This document shows positions 1 to 8,527 of a DNA stretch of 64,000 nucleotides, piece after piece. Within the stretch, counting starts at the first letter, position 1; every line of letters begins with the position of its first letter. The position numbers and the translations under genes are program-made. The notes under the pieces were generated by a model that had not been told where the DNA came from, searched no databases, and was given only the letters and a program-made list of their open reading frames with translations. Source of the stretch: Sulfidibacter corallicola (lineage in GTDB: Bacteria > Acidobacteriota > Holophagae > Acanthopleuribacterales > Acanthopleuribacteraceae). Where the stretch lies: NCBI RefSeq assembly GCF_017498545.1, contig NZ_CP071793.1:4179001-4243000 (forward strand). The letters run 5' to 3'.

Positions 1-440
1 GTGGACGGACGAGCCGCGCGTGGATTACCCCATCTCAATTAGAGCACAAGTCGCGAGGGCGCGACAGCAAGGGCAAAGGGGACAAGGACTCTTTTGTGAG
101 CCTTGTCGCAGAGGAGAGAGATGGGGGGGACGGCGAAGCCGCGAAAGGGAAAGAGAAAGAGGAAGTAAAGGAAAGGCAAAAAATATCCTTTCAGCACGAA
201 TAAGATATCAGTAAGATATCAAAAAGGCATCTTGTGTGACCCGAACGATCATTCCTCCGCTCTACCGCGATCGTTCCGGTCCTCTGTGATGGACATCCTT
301 TCCCGTTCCCCCTGCGATTCCACATCTCTGGTTCTTTTCTTCCTGTATCCATACCGAGACATGCGGGGGAACCGCTCGTTCCCCGAAACTTTGGTTTCCA
401 TCCATGCACGGTGCCTTCTCGCCATGGAGGAAGGATACAT
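1..440. other. Non-coding leader upstream of the TonB receptor
   Basis: No convincing gene is visible here; the short open frames have no domain-like sequence and follow a purine-rich stretch (about 110-180). An imperfect hairpin is formed by GACAAGG at 81-87 and CCTTGTC at 101-107, extended by CTC/GAG with one bulged A. The decamer TAAGATATCA occurs twice, at 201-210 and 212-221. A purine-rich ribosome binding site (ggaggaagg, 426-434) lies just before the receptor start. Promoter position is not clear. Confidence 0.5.
201..221. repeat. Tandem TAAGATATCA repeat, candidate operator
   Basis: Two copies of the ten-base word TAAGATATCA start 11 bases apart, so the two GATATC palindromes sit about one helical turn apart on the same DNA face. 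They lie some 220 bases upstream of the TonB receptor. A regulator binding site is possible, but nothing else supports it. Confidence 0.3.
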
Positions 441-3400
441 ATGAAGATGAAGATCAGATCCGTCTTTGCACTCAGTTGGTTTCTCGCTTCGGGATTCCTC
501 TGCTCACCGCTTCTCGCACAACAAACCGGCACCATCCACGGAACCATCACCGATCGCGATGGGCTGCCGCTACCCGGCGTCGTCGTCACCCTGGTATCGC
601 CCTCGCTCCAGGGAACGCGCAACGCGGTCTCCTCGGAGACCGGTCAATTCCTGGTACGCCTCCTGCCACCGGGACACTACAGGCTCACCGCCTCGTTGCC
701 GGGCTTGACCACCAAGAAACTCGAGACCCGGGTCGCGGTGGCCTCCACCAATCGGGTTCGCATTCAAATGGAGCCCGAAGGCACCGTCGAGGTCTTGACG
801 GTGACCGCCGATCGCGTCGCCGAACTGGACTCGACCCAGGTCGCCACCAACTTCGACGATGACTTTCTCGAGAAACTGCCGCGCAATCGCAGCAATCTCG
901 AGGGCGTGGCCAAACTCGCCCCCGGCGTCAATAGCGGGGCCTTCGGCGGCGTCTCCATCAACGGAGCCGTGGCCACGGAAAACCTGTTTCTGCTCAACGG
1001 CACGCTCATCAACAGCGACAACATCCGCGGCCGGGCGGACGACCTGTTCATCGAAGACGATATCGAAGAAACCCAGATCATTTCGGGCAACGCTTCGGCC
1101 GAGTTCGGTTTCTTCTCCGGCGGTGTCGTCAACACGATCACCAAATCCGGTAGCAACGAATTCCACGGTACCTTCCGTACCGAAGTCACCAACAACAGTT
1201 GGACCGCGCGCAACCCCATTCAGTTGCGCAACGATTTCGACCCGACGGATACGGTCAACAAGGAATACACGCTGGTCTTCAACGGACCCATCATCAAGGA
1301 TCGCCTGTGGTTCGCCTTTTCCGGGCGCAATTTCGACACGGATTCGACCTTTTCCCTGTACCAACCCTCGCCCATGAGCGACGAAGCCGCGATCTCCCTG
1401 GGCTTGGAACCGGGCCAGACGGCACCCCAAGCCGAAGACTACAACTACATTCGCGAACGCGATCGTTTCCAATTGAAACTCACGGGCACCCTGGCTCCGG
1501 GGCATACCCTGATCGCTTCCTACCTCAAAGATGAAGACACCGTTTTCAACCGAGCGGTCTTCTCCTCGATCTCGCGATCGGCGCTCAGCGAGCGCGACGC
1601 CTGGCCAACGGAAATGTGGACCCTGAACTACCGCGGGATCATCACCCCGGAATTCACCATCGACGCCAACTTCGGCGATCGCTCCCTGACCAACGAATCG
1701 GGGATCATCACCGATGATCGCGTTCTGGGCACCACCGTCGTCCACCGCGACCAGGGCTGGACTCAGTCCAACGCGCCCTTCGGCAATGGCGAGGTCATCA
1801 ACGAGCGCGCCAGTCGGAACTGGAACGTCAAGTTCTCCTACTTCCTCAACGGCGGCTTCGGCACGCACGACATGACCTTCGGCGTTCAGGAAGTCACCGA
1901 CATGCGCAACGAAGACAACCACCAGTCGGCCACCGGTTGGTCGCTGTATCCCCGCTGGACCCGCTTCGAGGACAACGAGGTCATCGGCATCTACACCGGC
2001 ACCGGCACCTCCGGTGGCTCGGCCTGGCTGGTCTACTGGCCCGTGGTCAATCCTTCCAAGGGCAGCGACTTCAACACCCGCGCCGTGTATTTCAACGACG
2101 TGTGGACCATCAATCCCCATTGGTACATGAATCTGGGTCTCCGCTACGACCGCAACGACACCAGCGCGGAGGACGGACAAGAACTGTCGAAAACCGACAA
2201 CATCAGCCCGCGCTTCACGCTCAACTACGATGTCCACGGCGACGGAGTCCATCAATTCAGCGCCGGTTACAACAAATACACCGGCAAGATCAACGATGCG
2301 GCCCAATCGGGCTCCACCGCGGGTTCGCCGGCGGCGTTCTACTGGCGCTACGACGGGCCCCAGACCGAAAGCATCGCGGACGTCTTCGCGTGGATCGACG
2401 CCAACTTCCCGGGTGGGCTCGCCGGAGTCGAGTCCCTTAACCGCGACTCTCTCCAGAACGAGTACCTTTTCTACCAAAACTACTCGCCCGACACCTCCTA
2501 CGAGGCACTTGCGGTGGTCCCTCAAGAAGGCGGCCTCGACGCGACGAGCGTGACGGAAATCTCGCTGGGCTACAAACACAAACTGGGCAATCGCGGCTAC
2601 CTGAAGGCCGATCTGATTCGCCGCGATTACGACGACTTCCTGGTTGAATTCATCGATCGCGGAACGGGCCAGACCAGCTTCGGGGTGGATCGTTCCATCC
2701 TGTCCAACGACTCCGACCACTACGACCGCGACTACCTGGGGATTTCACTGGCAGGCCAGTACAGTTGGGCCAATCAGATCACGCTCGGCGGCAACTACAC
2801 CTGGAGCGAAGCCGAAGGCAACATCAACGGTGAGACCTCCGGTGCCGGCGGCATCGCAACCTCGCGCACGACCGCCTATCCCGAGTTCAACCACCCGCGA
2901 CTCAATCCGACTCGACGCCTTCCCGAATCCTCCGAACACGATTTGAACCTCTGGGCCTCCTACGATCTCAACACCGGGTTCGGAGACTTCAACTTCACCC
3001 TGCTGCACACCTGGACCACCGGATTGCCCTACGGCATCGGCATCGACCTGGATATCGAAAGCGATCCCACCGCCTTCGGATTCCCCAGCTACGACGACGT
3101 GTCCTATTACAATTCGCCGCCGACCAGTGTCTGGTACTGGGCGACCGCCCCGGACGCCTTCAAGTGGGAGGACACCCACGCCACCGATATCGCGGTGAAC
3201 TACGCTTTGAAGCTACGCTCCCGGCTCGAGTTCTTCCTGCAAATGGAAGTATTGAACGTCATGAACAACGACGCTCAAATCGATGGCAACAGCAGCGCCT
3301 ATGCAGATGGGTTCGAGGCGTTCGACGTGTTCTCGGATACGCCCCAGGAAGGGGTTCACTACCAAACCGCCACCAACTTCGGCGAAGCCCAGTACAGCAG

Positions 3401-3452
3401 CGACTACCAATATCCGCGAACCTTCCGATTCGATATCGGGATCAAGTTCTAA
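441..3452 (+). CDS. TonB-dependent receptor with carboxypeptidase-regulatory-like N-terminal domain
   Basis: This 1003-residue outer-membrane protein should import a bound substrate using energy passed from TonB/ExbB/ExbD. I start at ATG 441, behind ggaggaagg, rather than at 411, because the protein then opens with a clean signal peptide (lysine-rich start, hydrophobic core, ending LLAQ near residue 27). A beta-sandwich of the carboxypeptidase-regulatory-like type follows (about 28-110, GTIHGTITDRDGLPLPGV). Next come a plug domain (about 125-235, with LPRNRSNLEGVAKLAPGV and INGAVATENLFLLNG) and a long barrel region. The last residue is Phe (FDIGIKF), as expected for an outer-membrane barrel. 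The architecture matches the Oar/SusC-like receptors abundant in Acidobacteriota. The substrate cannot be read from sequence. The gene is monocistronic, with its own terminator; TonB-system genes lie at 19370-21800. Confidence 0.9.
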   Translation: MKMKIRSVFALSWFLASGFLCSPLLAQQTGTIHGTITDRDGLPLPGVVVTLVSPSLQGTRNAVSSETGQFLVRLLPPGHYRLTASLPGLTTKKLETRVAVASTNRVRIQMEPEGTVEVLTVTADRVAELDSTQVATNFDDDFLEKLPRNRSNLEGVAKLAPGVNSGAFGGVSINGAVATENLFLLNGTLINSDNIRGRADDLFIEDDIEETQIISGNASAEFGFFSGGVVNTITKSGSNEFHGTFRTEVTNNSWTARNPIQLRNDFDPTDTVNKEYTLVFNGPIIKDRLWFAFSGRNFDTDSTFSLYQPSPMSDEAAISLGLEPGQTAPQAEDYNYIRERDRFQLKLTGTLAPGHTLIASYLKDEDTVFNRAVFSSISRSALSERDAWPTEMWTLNYRGIITPEFTIDANFGDRSLTNESGIITDDRVLGTTVVHRDQGWTQSNAPFGNGEVINERASRNWNVKFSYFLNGGFGTHDMTFGVQEVTDMRNEDNHQSATGWSLYPRWTRFEDNEVIGIYTGTGTSGGSAWLVYWPVVNPSKGSDFNTRAVYFNDVWTINPHWYMNLGLRYDRNDTSAEDGQELSKTDNISPRFTLNYDVHGDGVHQFSAGYNKYTGKINDAAQSGSTAGSPAAFYWRYDGPQTESIADVFAWIDANFPGGLAGVESLNRDSLQNEYLFYQNYSPDTSYEALAVVPQEGGLDATSVTEISLGYKHKLGNRGYLKADLIRRDYDDFLVEFIDRGTGQTSFGVDRSILSNDSDHYDRDYLGISLAGQYSWANQITLGGNYTWSEAEGNINGETSGAGGIATSRTTAYPEFNHPRLNPTRRLPESSEHDLNLWASYDLNTGFGDFNFTLLHTWTTGLPYGIGIDLDIESDPTAFGFPSYDDVSYYNSPPTSVWYWATAPDAFKWEDTHATDIAVNYALKLRSRLEFFLQMEVLNVMNNDAQIDGNSSAYADGFEAFDVFSDTPQEGVHYQTATNFGEAQYSSDYQYPRTFRFDIGIKF

Positions 3453-3488
3453 ACGCCGATTCGAGAACCTGAATCGCGAAACCAACGG

Positions 3489-3526
3489 GGCGAGTCGCTC
3501 ACGCGAGCGACTCGCCTTTTCTTTTC
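3489..3526 (+). terminator. Rho-independent terminator of the TonB receptor gene
   Basis: A perfect 12-base-pair stem (GGCGAGTCGCTC at 3489-3500 with GAGCGACTCGCC at 3505-3516) and a 4-base loop are followed by TTTTCTTTTC. It lies 36 bases after the receptor stop codon. Confidence 0.85.
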
Positions 3527-3608
3527 GGTTCCTGACCGCGGAAGAAAAGGTCCACATGGTGTACGGATAGGACGATTTTTCCGATCGCCCAACGAGTTTC
3601 CCACCGGA

Positions 3609-4709
3609 TCAGGAGTAGCGCTGAACCATTTCGCGGGTGATGGTCAGAACCTTCTTGGCGCCCTGATCCTTGACGAGGTAATTGGTGTGAGGGTCGAACT
3701 CGATGCCGCGCATGACGCGTTTGAACACCATGCGCAGTGCGCGAGCGCCCAGGCGATGGTTGTCGTAGGCGGTCTCCGCGATTTCACGCACGCCCTCCTT
3801 GGATACCTGCAACTCGATACCCAAACTGCGGAAGTACCGACGCGCCTCTCGAAACAAAGAATTGTGCGGCTCGATAAAGATGCGCATGAGGCCTTTGATC
3901 GTCAGGTCGTTGAGAACGATGACCTCGTCGAAACGTCCCAGGAATTGAGGGGTCATGCCGTAATCGAACATATCCTCGTAGCGCACGTAATCGTGCAGAC
4001 TGAAATGTTCCTTTTGCTCCATGTCCTCCTGAGTTTCGGCCACGACGTATTCCTGGATGAGCTTGTCTTTGGTCTCTCCGCTGGCCACCCGCCGATACAC
4101 CATGTCGTAGAGCCCCTCGAAGGCGCCACCACAGATGAAGAGAATGCGCCCGGTATCGATGTGGACCTTGTGCTGGACCAGGGTGCCGTCGGCATTTTTC
4201 ACGGTCAGGGGCCGGCTGATGCCCTCCCCTTCGATGAGGGTCAAAAGTGCTTCCTGAGCCAGGATCCCGCGAGGGTTGGCCTTGTCGCCGACGTAAGCCC
4301 GAATCTTATCCACCTCGTCCAAAAAAACGACCGAATGCTCCATCAATTGCCTGAACCGTTCAGGATCCGGATGATCGCCCATGATTTTCAACGCGTTTTG
4401 GTGAAGACGCTCCACGATCACACTGCTTTCCGTTTCCGTGGATTCGTCATTCGAGACGATGTTCGCGTTGAGGCGAATGGTGTTGAGAAAGCTGCCCAAC
4501 CCGATGTTGCTCTCGAACATTCGTTCGATGGCCCGCATGATGGTCGTTTTCCCCGTGCCACTGTTCCCGATGAGCATGATGTTGCCGACTTTGATGTCGC
4601 TGAGATGCTTGTACAGGGCAACGGAAATCTGCTCGAGGGCAACGCGCTGATCGACGACATCCGCTTCGAGCCGTTGGAAGATCTCTTTTGGGGCTTGAAT
4701 CTCTGACAT
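3609..4709 (-). CDS. ClpX-like AAA+ ATPase
   Basis: A 366-residue AAA+ ATPase related to the ClpX unfoldase. Walker A is GNSGTGKT (48-55) and Walker B is VVFLDEVDK (127-135). ILFICGGAFEGL closely matches ClpX, and arginine-finger and sensor-2 regions are present (PQFLGRFDEVI and LGARALR). The N-terminal zinc domain of ClpX is absent. I find no GYVG pore loop and no IGF ClpP-docking tripeptide; the region after Walker A instead carries an acidic stretch (SNDESTETESS). It probably remodels proteins without handing them to ClpP, which is inference. ATG 4709 is chosen over GTG 4712 because GGGAG is better spaced from it. It is the last gene of a minus-strand set after two zinc-ribbon membrane proteins, 123 bases downstream of the nearer one. 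Confidence 0.8.
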   Translation of the reverse strand: MSEIQAPKEIFQRLEADVVDQRVALEQISVALYKHLSDIKVGNIMLIGNSGTGKTTIMRAIERMFESNIGLGSFLNTIRLNANIVSNDESTETESSVIVERLHQNALKIMGDHPDPERFRQLMEHSVVFLDEVDKIRAYVGDKANPRGILAQEALLTLIEGEGISRPLTVKNADGTLVQHKVHIDTGRILFICGGAFEGLYDMVYRRVASGETKDKLIQEYVVAETQEDMEQKEHFSLHDYVRYEDMFDYGMTPQFLGRFDEVIVLNDLTIKGLMRIFIEPHNSLFREARRYFRSLGIELQVSKEGVREIAETAYDNHRLGARALRMVFKRVMRGIEFDPHTNYLVKDQGAKKVLTITREMVQRYS

Positions 4710-4832
4710 CACATTCTCCCATGGGTCGATGAAGTAGGGTCGTATTCGATAGTTTCCGCCAAACCGGGGAATAAAACACTTCGAGCCGCTGACGGTCAGT
4801 GACCCATATATTAAATGGTATTTCTCGATGCG

Positions 4833-5939
4833 TTACTTCAGGGATCGATAGACACTGGGCACCTTCTCGCGGAGCTCCCTGAGGGAGAGCACCACGTCTT
4901 CGCCGCCCACCTGCAGGTAAATGCCCGTCAAATCACCGTAACGATTGAAAACCGGGGCTCCCAGGTTCGATGAATCAACGCCCTCGTTGAGGGTCCAAAA
5001 GGTGATTCCCTTGTCGTTTTTGACGGTGTTGCGAATGCGCAGGGCCTCCAGGGCGACATCGCCGCCGCGCTCCTCCGAAACCGCAATCCAAACCGGTTCA
5101 CCGAGATCCAGATTGCGATCGAACTCCCGGGAAAATGCCGGATCCCCGACGGAGTTGGCCTGGAGAAGGGTCAGGTGAATGCCTTCGACCTGCTGGATGA
5201 GCTGCGCATCTTCGCTCCCCCCGGAATTCAACTCGACCTCGGGAGCGATATAGCGGAACTCCTGAACGTAACGACCTTCGGTAGTGACATTCTGCTTTTC
5301 CGTCTGAAACGCGCCGGTGAGGAAATCGGAAACCACGAAGAATCGGCCTTCCGATCCAATCAGGGTCCCCTTTTGGTAGGCATCCCGGACCTTGACGCTG
5401 AGCACGGCTTGTCGGGCAACCGCGAGTACCTGGTCTTCGGTCGCATCGGCGCGTTCCACCGTGTTGACCGATTCGTTCTTCCAGGCTTCGGTCAGACGCC
5501 GTTGCTCTTCCGTGGTCCGAAAGGCGCTGAGTAACGCTTCGGCTTCCTCGGAGATGTTCTCGGAATTGGTGCCCCCATCGGCGAGTTCCCCGTTCTTTCG
5601 ATTCAGATCGACCATCACCGGGGTGATTTGGGGCCGCTCCCAAATCATATCGACCCAGTGGCTTCCAAAAGCCAGGCTCAAAATGAAAACGAGCAGGCCC
5701 ACGAAGGGCAGGGACCACCAGAGCTGCCGCACCGTTTCCGAATCGGTCTGATCGACACTGACGTTGATCCCGTTGCGCCGCAACAGGTTGGAGATACGAC
5801 TCCAATTCCCCGCCTGCTGGGAGGTGATGCGAAAACCCCTCCCTTCGGCCAGGATTTGAAGCTGAAGGGGAAAGCGACAATCGGGACACGAAGTCGCATC
5901 CGGTCCCACATCGGCCCCACACTCAGGGCAAAACCGCAT
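4833..5939 (-). CDS. Zinc-ribbon membrane protein with inactive trypsin-like domain
   Basis: This 368-residue protein starts with a zinc ribbon (Cys4, 7, 18, 21). A soluble stretch follows to about residue 70, then one membrane segment (about 73-92, WWSLPFVGLLVFILSLAF), then a likely extracytoplasmic C-terminal half. From about 160 the sequence reads like an HtrA/trypsin-like fold: AVLSVKVRDAYQKGTLIGSE, then FFVVSDFL where active enzymes have the His motif, and SSNLGAPVFNRYGDLTGI (323 on) where they have GNSGGPLVN..G.VVGI. The His is missing and Leu326 replaces the serine nucleophile, so it is probably a pseudoprotease used for binding. Fold assignment is by eye. ATG 5939 is preferred to TTG 5945 because GAGGGG is well spaced from it. 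It overlaps the upstream gene by 17 bases, suggesting translational coupling. Confidence 0.65.
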   Translation of the reverse strand: MRFCPECGADVGPDATSCPDCRFPLQLQILAEGRGFRITSQQAGNWSRISNLLRRNGINVSVDQTDSETVRQLWWSLPFVGLLVFILSLAFGSHWVDMIWERPQITPVMVDLNRKNGELADGGTNSENISEEAEALLSAFRTTEEQRRLTEAWKNESVNTVERADATEDQVLAVARQAVLSVKVRDAYQKGTLIGSEGRFFVVSDFLTGAFQTEKQNVTTEGRYVQEFRYIAPEVELNSGGSEDAQLIQQVEGIHLTLLQANSVGDPAFSREFDRNLDLGEPVWIAVSEERGGDVALEALRIRNTVKNDKGITFWTLNEGVDSSNLGAPVFNRYGDLTGIYLQVGGEDVVLSLRELREKVPSVYRSLK

Positions 5940-6909
5940 CCTCAACCCCCTCGATGGCGGTCGTTTTTTCGACCTGCTGGTTCCAAAGCTGGTTGCGATG
6001 ATAGCAAAGCGTCAGATAGGAAAGCGTCAAGAAAAAAATAAAGATGAACAACATCACCGGGCGAAAGAAGACGCGCTGATCCAGGCTGGGCAAAGGCGGA
6101 GCCACCGTTTTCCGTGCGACAGGGGCGACCGATCCGGACACCTCTCGCTCCTGTTCGGCCTGGAACAGTGCCTCCTTCATGGGTGAGCGCTCTGAAGGTT
6201 TGTACGCATCCGCCCCATCACTTTCCGCGACGGATTCCCGAACCGCGTCGGGCTGGACGATGGGCATCGGTTTCGTGTCCCATTCGTCATCGGATTTGGC
6301 GGGCTCTTCATCGACGATCATTCGCTCCGAATCATCGCGATCACCGGTTGCTCGATGCGCGATCCGCAAATCCCCGGTCCGAAGGGATTCGCGCGAGTCG
6401 GGTTCCGCCGTCTTGCCGTCGACCGGATCGTCGTCGTCCGAATCGTAGAGACTGTCCTCGTCGACGAAATAGACCCCACTGCGATCGCCCGGCTGTTGAT
6501 CTGTCGCGTGATCGGCCGGTTGTCGATTTGCGGTGTGATCGGCCTCGGACACGACGGCATCGGTCAGGGACTGTTCCGATTCGTCGGTTTTAACGGCGCC
6601 GTTCGAAACCACGTGTTGATGGGGTTCGATACTGGCGATCCAATCGTAAGGCCGCAGCAGGGCCCCCTCCGGATCGGTTCGCCAAAACTGGTCCGGCAGC
6701 CAAATGTGACCTCCGTGGGTCAAAAACTCGGGAGACACATCGTGTCCCACGGCACGCAGGAGAGCGATGACGAACTGGGCCTCTTCCGATTTCGAGGGCT
6801 TGCGCTTGGGAACGACCCGCCAAAAAAAATGTTCGCCGCAGGCGGGACAGGCATCGACAGGATCGAATATCGCGGATCCACAACCTTTGCAGTCAAAAGA
6901 ACTTATCAT
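5923..6909 (-). CDS. Zinc-ribbon, C-tail-anchored membrane protein of unknown function
   Basis: A 328-residue protein, not recognised as a named family. The N-terminus is a zinc ribbon (Cys7, 10, 21, 24). A short folded-looking region follows to about 95 (AQFVIALLRAVGHDVSPEF). Then comes a long acidic, low-complexity linker (about 100-265, including SLYDSDDDDPVDGK). One membrane helix lies near the C-terminus (about 285-303) with a 25-residue tail. The topology suggests a cytoplasmic zinc ribbon held at the membrane on a flexible arm. The start at 6909 is fixed by GAGGAAG six bases upstream; the frame remains open further upstream but without a ribosome site. It is the first gene of the module with the pseudoprotease and the ClpX-like ATPase. 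Confidence 0.65.
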   Translation of the reverse strand: MISSFDCKGCGSAIFDPVDACPACGEHFFWRVVPKRKPSKSEEAQFVIALLRAVGHDVSPEFLTHGGHIWLPDQFWRTDPEGALLRPYDWIASIEPHQHVVSNGAVKTDESEQSLTDAVVSEADHTANRQPADHATDQQPGDRSGVYFVDEDSLYDSDDDDPVDGKTAEPDSRESLRTGDLRIAHRATGDRDDSERMIVDEEPAKSDDEWDTKPMPIVQPDAVRESVAESDGADAYKPSERSPMKEALFQAEQEREVSGSVAPVARKTVAPPLPSLDQRVFFRPVMLFIFIFFLTLSYLTLCYHRNQLWNQQVEKTTAIEGVEDAVLP

Positions 6910-7160
6910 GATTGCTTCCTCGTGATACCCATGGTACCCCTTTTTTGTTGGCCTTTCCACCGACCAAGCCGCCAAAAAGCCACCTAGGATCAATGATATG
7001 GGATAGGATGATGTTCGATTCACGCATTCAAGGTGTTTGTGAGCGATCGCAAAGCACCCCGTGATTCGGGCCATCCCGTATCGGTGCGCAGTTGTCCCCT
7101 CTCATGGCAGGGCCGATCATCCCAACGCCCCATCCCCATCTCCGTGGAGAGACCATTCCC

Positions 7161-7526
7161 GTGAAATCGCTACCGGAACAAATCACCGACTTCGAAACCA
7201 GATACATTCCTCTGTTAAAACAATGGACCCTGTCGATTCTTCCCCAAGACCTGGAGCGTGTGGCCACGACTCTGGAGGACATTCGCAAGAGTTCCGAAGC
7301 GATTACGGCCCAATTCACGCCCGATCAGGCCACCCTCTACCGGCAACGATGGCAACCCCTCCTGAAGCAAGCGCTCACCTTGACCGAGCCGATCATGACG
7401 CAGTTGAGAAGGGTCTTGCAGGAGAGTCAAGTTTCCAAGACCTTACTGCAACGCGGCCAAATGGGATTGCGAGGCTACCGCCGCAATCTACCGCGTCACG
7501 AAGGGAATTTCGATTCCGAAGCCTGA
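7161..7526 (+). CDS. Small helical protein upstream of flagellin
   Basis: About 121 residues, predicted almost wholly helical (LPEQITDFETRYIPLLKQW ... LLKQALTLTEPIMTQLRRV) with a basic C-terminus (GQMGLRGYRRNL). GTG 7161 is preferred because GGAGAG lies about ten bases upstream; TTG 7092 and ATG 7104 are alternatives in the same frame. It is the first gene before flagellin, FlaG and FliD. Size, helicity and position would fit a flagellar export chaperone of the FliT/FlgN kind, but I see no diagnostic motif, so this is only a guess. No FliS gene is visible next to fliD. Confidence 0.5.
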   Translation: MKSLPEQITDFETRYIPLLKQWTLSILPQDLERVATTLEDIRKSSEAITAQFTPDQATLYRQRWQPLLKQALTLTEPIMTQLRRVLQESQVSKTLLQRGQMGLRGYRRNLPRHEGNFDSEA

Positions 7527-7633
7527 GCATAAGCCCCTGAATTCCAACCTTCTTTATCTTTTCTGCGACATCGCTCATGTTTTTCGACAAAGCAGTCGTT
7601 AAGTGAAATGCCGGTCAAGGATGGCCGACATAC

Positions 7634-7655
7634 AAGCCACGAAGGATTGTGGCTT
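7634..7655 (+). promoter_or_regulatory. Hairpin in flagellin mRNA leader, possible CsrA site
   Basis: AAGCCAC (7634-7640) pairs perfectly with GTGGCTT (7649-7655) across the 8-base loop GAAGGATT, which exposes GGA. A second GGA lies in the Shine-Dalgarno (AGGGAGGA, 7664-7671). One hairpin GGA plus one GGA at the ribosome site is the arrangement known for CsrA repression of Bacillus subtilis hag. No csrA is in the window. A sigma-28-like GCCGACAT at 7624-7631 would place the transcript start inside the hairpin, so the promoter is unresolved. Confidence 0.4.
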
Positions 7656-7675
7656 TACATATCAGGGAGGATATC

Positions 7676-8485
7676 ATGGCTTCTATTTTGAACAATGTTT
7701 CTGCGCTTTCAGCACAGAGAAATCTGGCGAATTCCCAATCGGGTCTGAACAGCACGATCAACCGGCTGTCTACGGGTTTGCGCATCAACCAAGCATCGGA
7801 CGATGCAGCGGGCCTCCAGATTTCCAACAACTTGCGAGCTGACATTCGCATCCTGGCACAAGCAGAGCGCAACGCAAACGACGCAATCGGGCGGTTGCGC
7901 GTCATAGACGCGACGTCCGAGGAAGCGACGAACCTGTTAACCCGTGCTGCCGAACTGGCAGAACAAGCGGCTTCCGGCACCACGAGTTCCGCCGGTCGTG
8001 CCGCACTGAACGCAGAATTCACCGAAATCAAGAGCGCCCTGGACGCCCTGGATTCCGACACCCGTTTCGACGGTACTTCGGTCTTCGGCACCGCCTTCAC
8101 GGCGCGCGTCGGTGAACTCTCCACCCAAACCGTCACCCTCAGCAGTATCGATGTTGATTCGGCGAACTTGGGTCTGGCTACGACGTCAAACCTCTTGACC
8201 TCGGCAGCGGCCAGTACGGCACTCGCCTCCATCACCACCGCCATCGAAACAGTGTCCGCAGATCGCGGTACGGTTGGTGCCAAGTCCCAACGTCTGAATA
8301 CCATCATCAACAGCCTCGGCATCTCTCGTGAAAACATCACTGCTGCAGAAAGTCAGATCCGTGACGCTGATGTAGCCTCGGAAGTGGTCAACCTCACGAA
8401 GTTCCAAATCTTGAGTCAGTCCGGTGTGTCTGCTTTGGCACAGGCTAACCAGTCTGCTCAGTCCGTCTTGTCACTGCTCGGCTAA
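7676..8485 (+). CDS. fliC: Flagellin
   Basis: A 269-residue flagellin, the filament subunit exported by the flagellar type III system. ATG 7676 follows AGGGAGGA. The N-terminal D0/D1 region is typical (ASILNNVSALSAQRNLANSQ, then INRLSTGLRINQASDDAAGL), as is the C-terminal one (SRENITAAESQIRDADVA, ending QSAQSVLSLLG). The central variable domain is short and rich in Ser/Thr/Ala, giving a small flagellin. The family identification is secure. FlaG and FliD follow on the same strand. Its leader contains the hairpin described at 7634-7655, suggesting translational control. Confidence 0.95.
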   Translation: MASILNNVSALSAQRNLANSQSGLNSTINRLSTGLRINQASDDAAGLQISNNLRADIRILAQAERNANDAIGRLRVIDATSEEATNLLTRAAELAEQAASGTTSSAGRAALNAEFTEIKSALDALDSDTRFDGTSVFGTAFTARVGELSTQTVTLSSIDVDSANLGLATTSNLLTSAAASTALASITTAIETVSADRGTVGAKSQRLNTIINSLGISRENITAAESQIRDADVASEVVNLTKFQILSQSGVSALAQANQSAQSVLSLLG

Positions 8486-8527
8486 GCCGTTTAGTTAAAG
8501 ACAGTCTGAGAAAGGGAGGTGATGACT

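Noticed and set aside
20..214. 64-codon frame at the left edge
   Set aside because: It is a purine-run artefact with Arg/Glu/Gly repeats and no ribosome site.
570..2720. 716-codon open frame on the minus strand
   Set aside because: It lies wholly opposite the TonB receptor, lacks domain-like sequence and is a frame shadow of a GC-rich gene.
7624..7631. Sigma-28-like -10 box GCCGACAT before flagellin
   Set aside because: No TAAA-like -35 at the right spacing was found, and it would start the transcript inside the leader hairpin.
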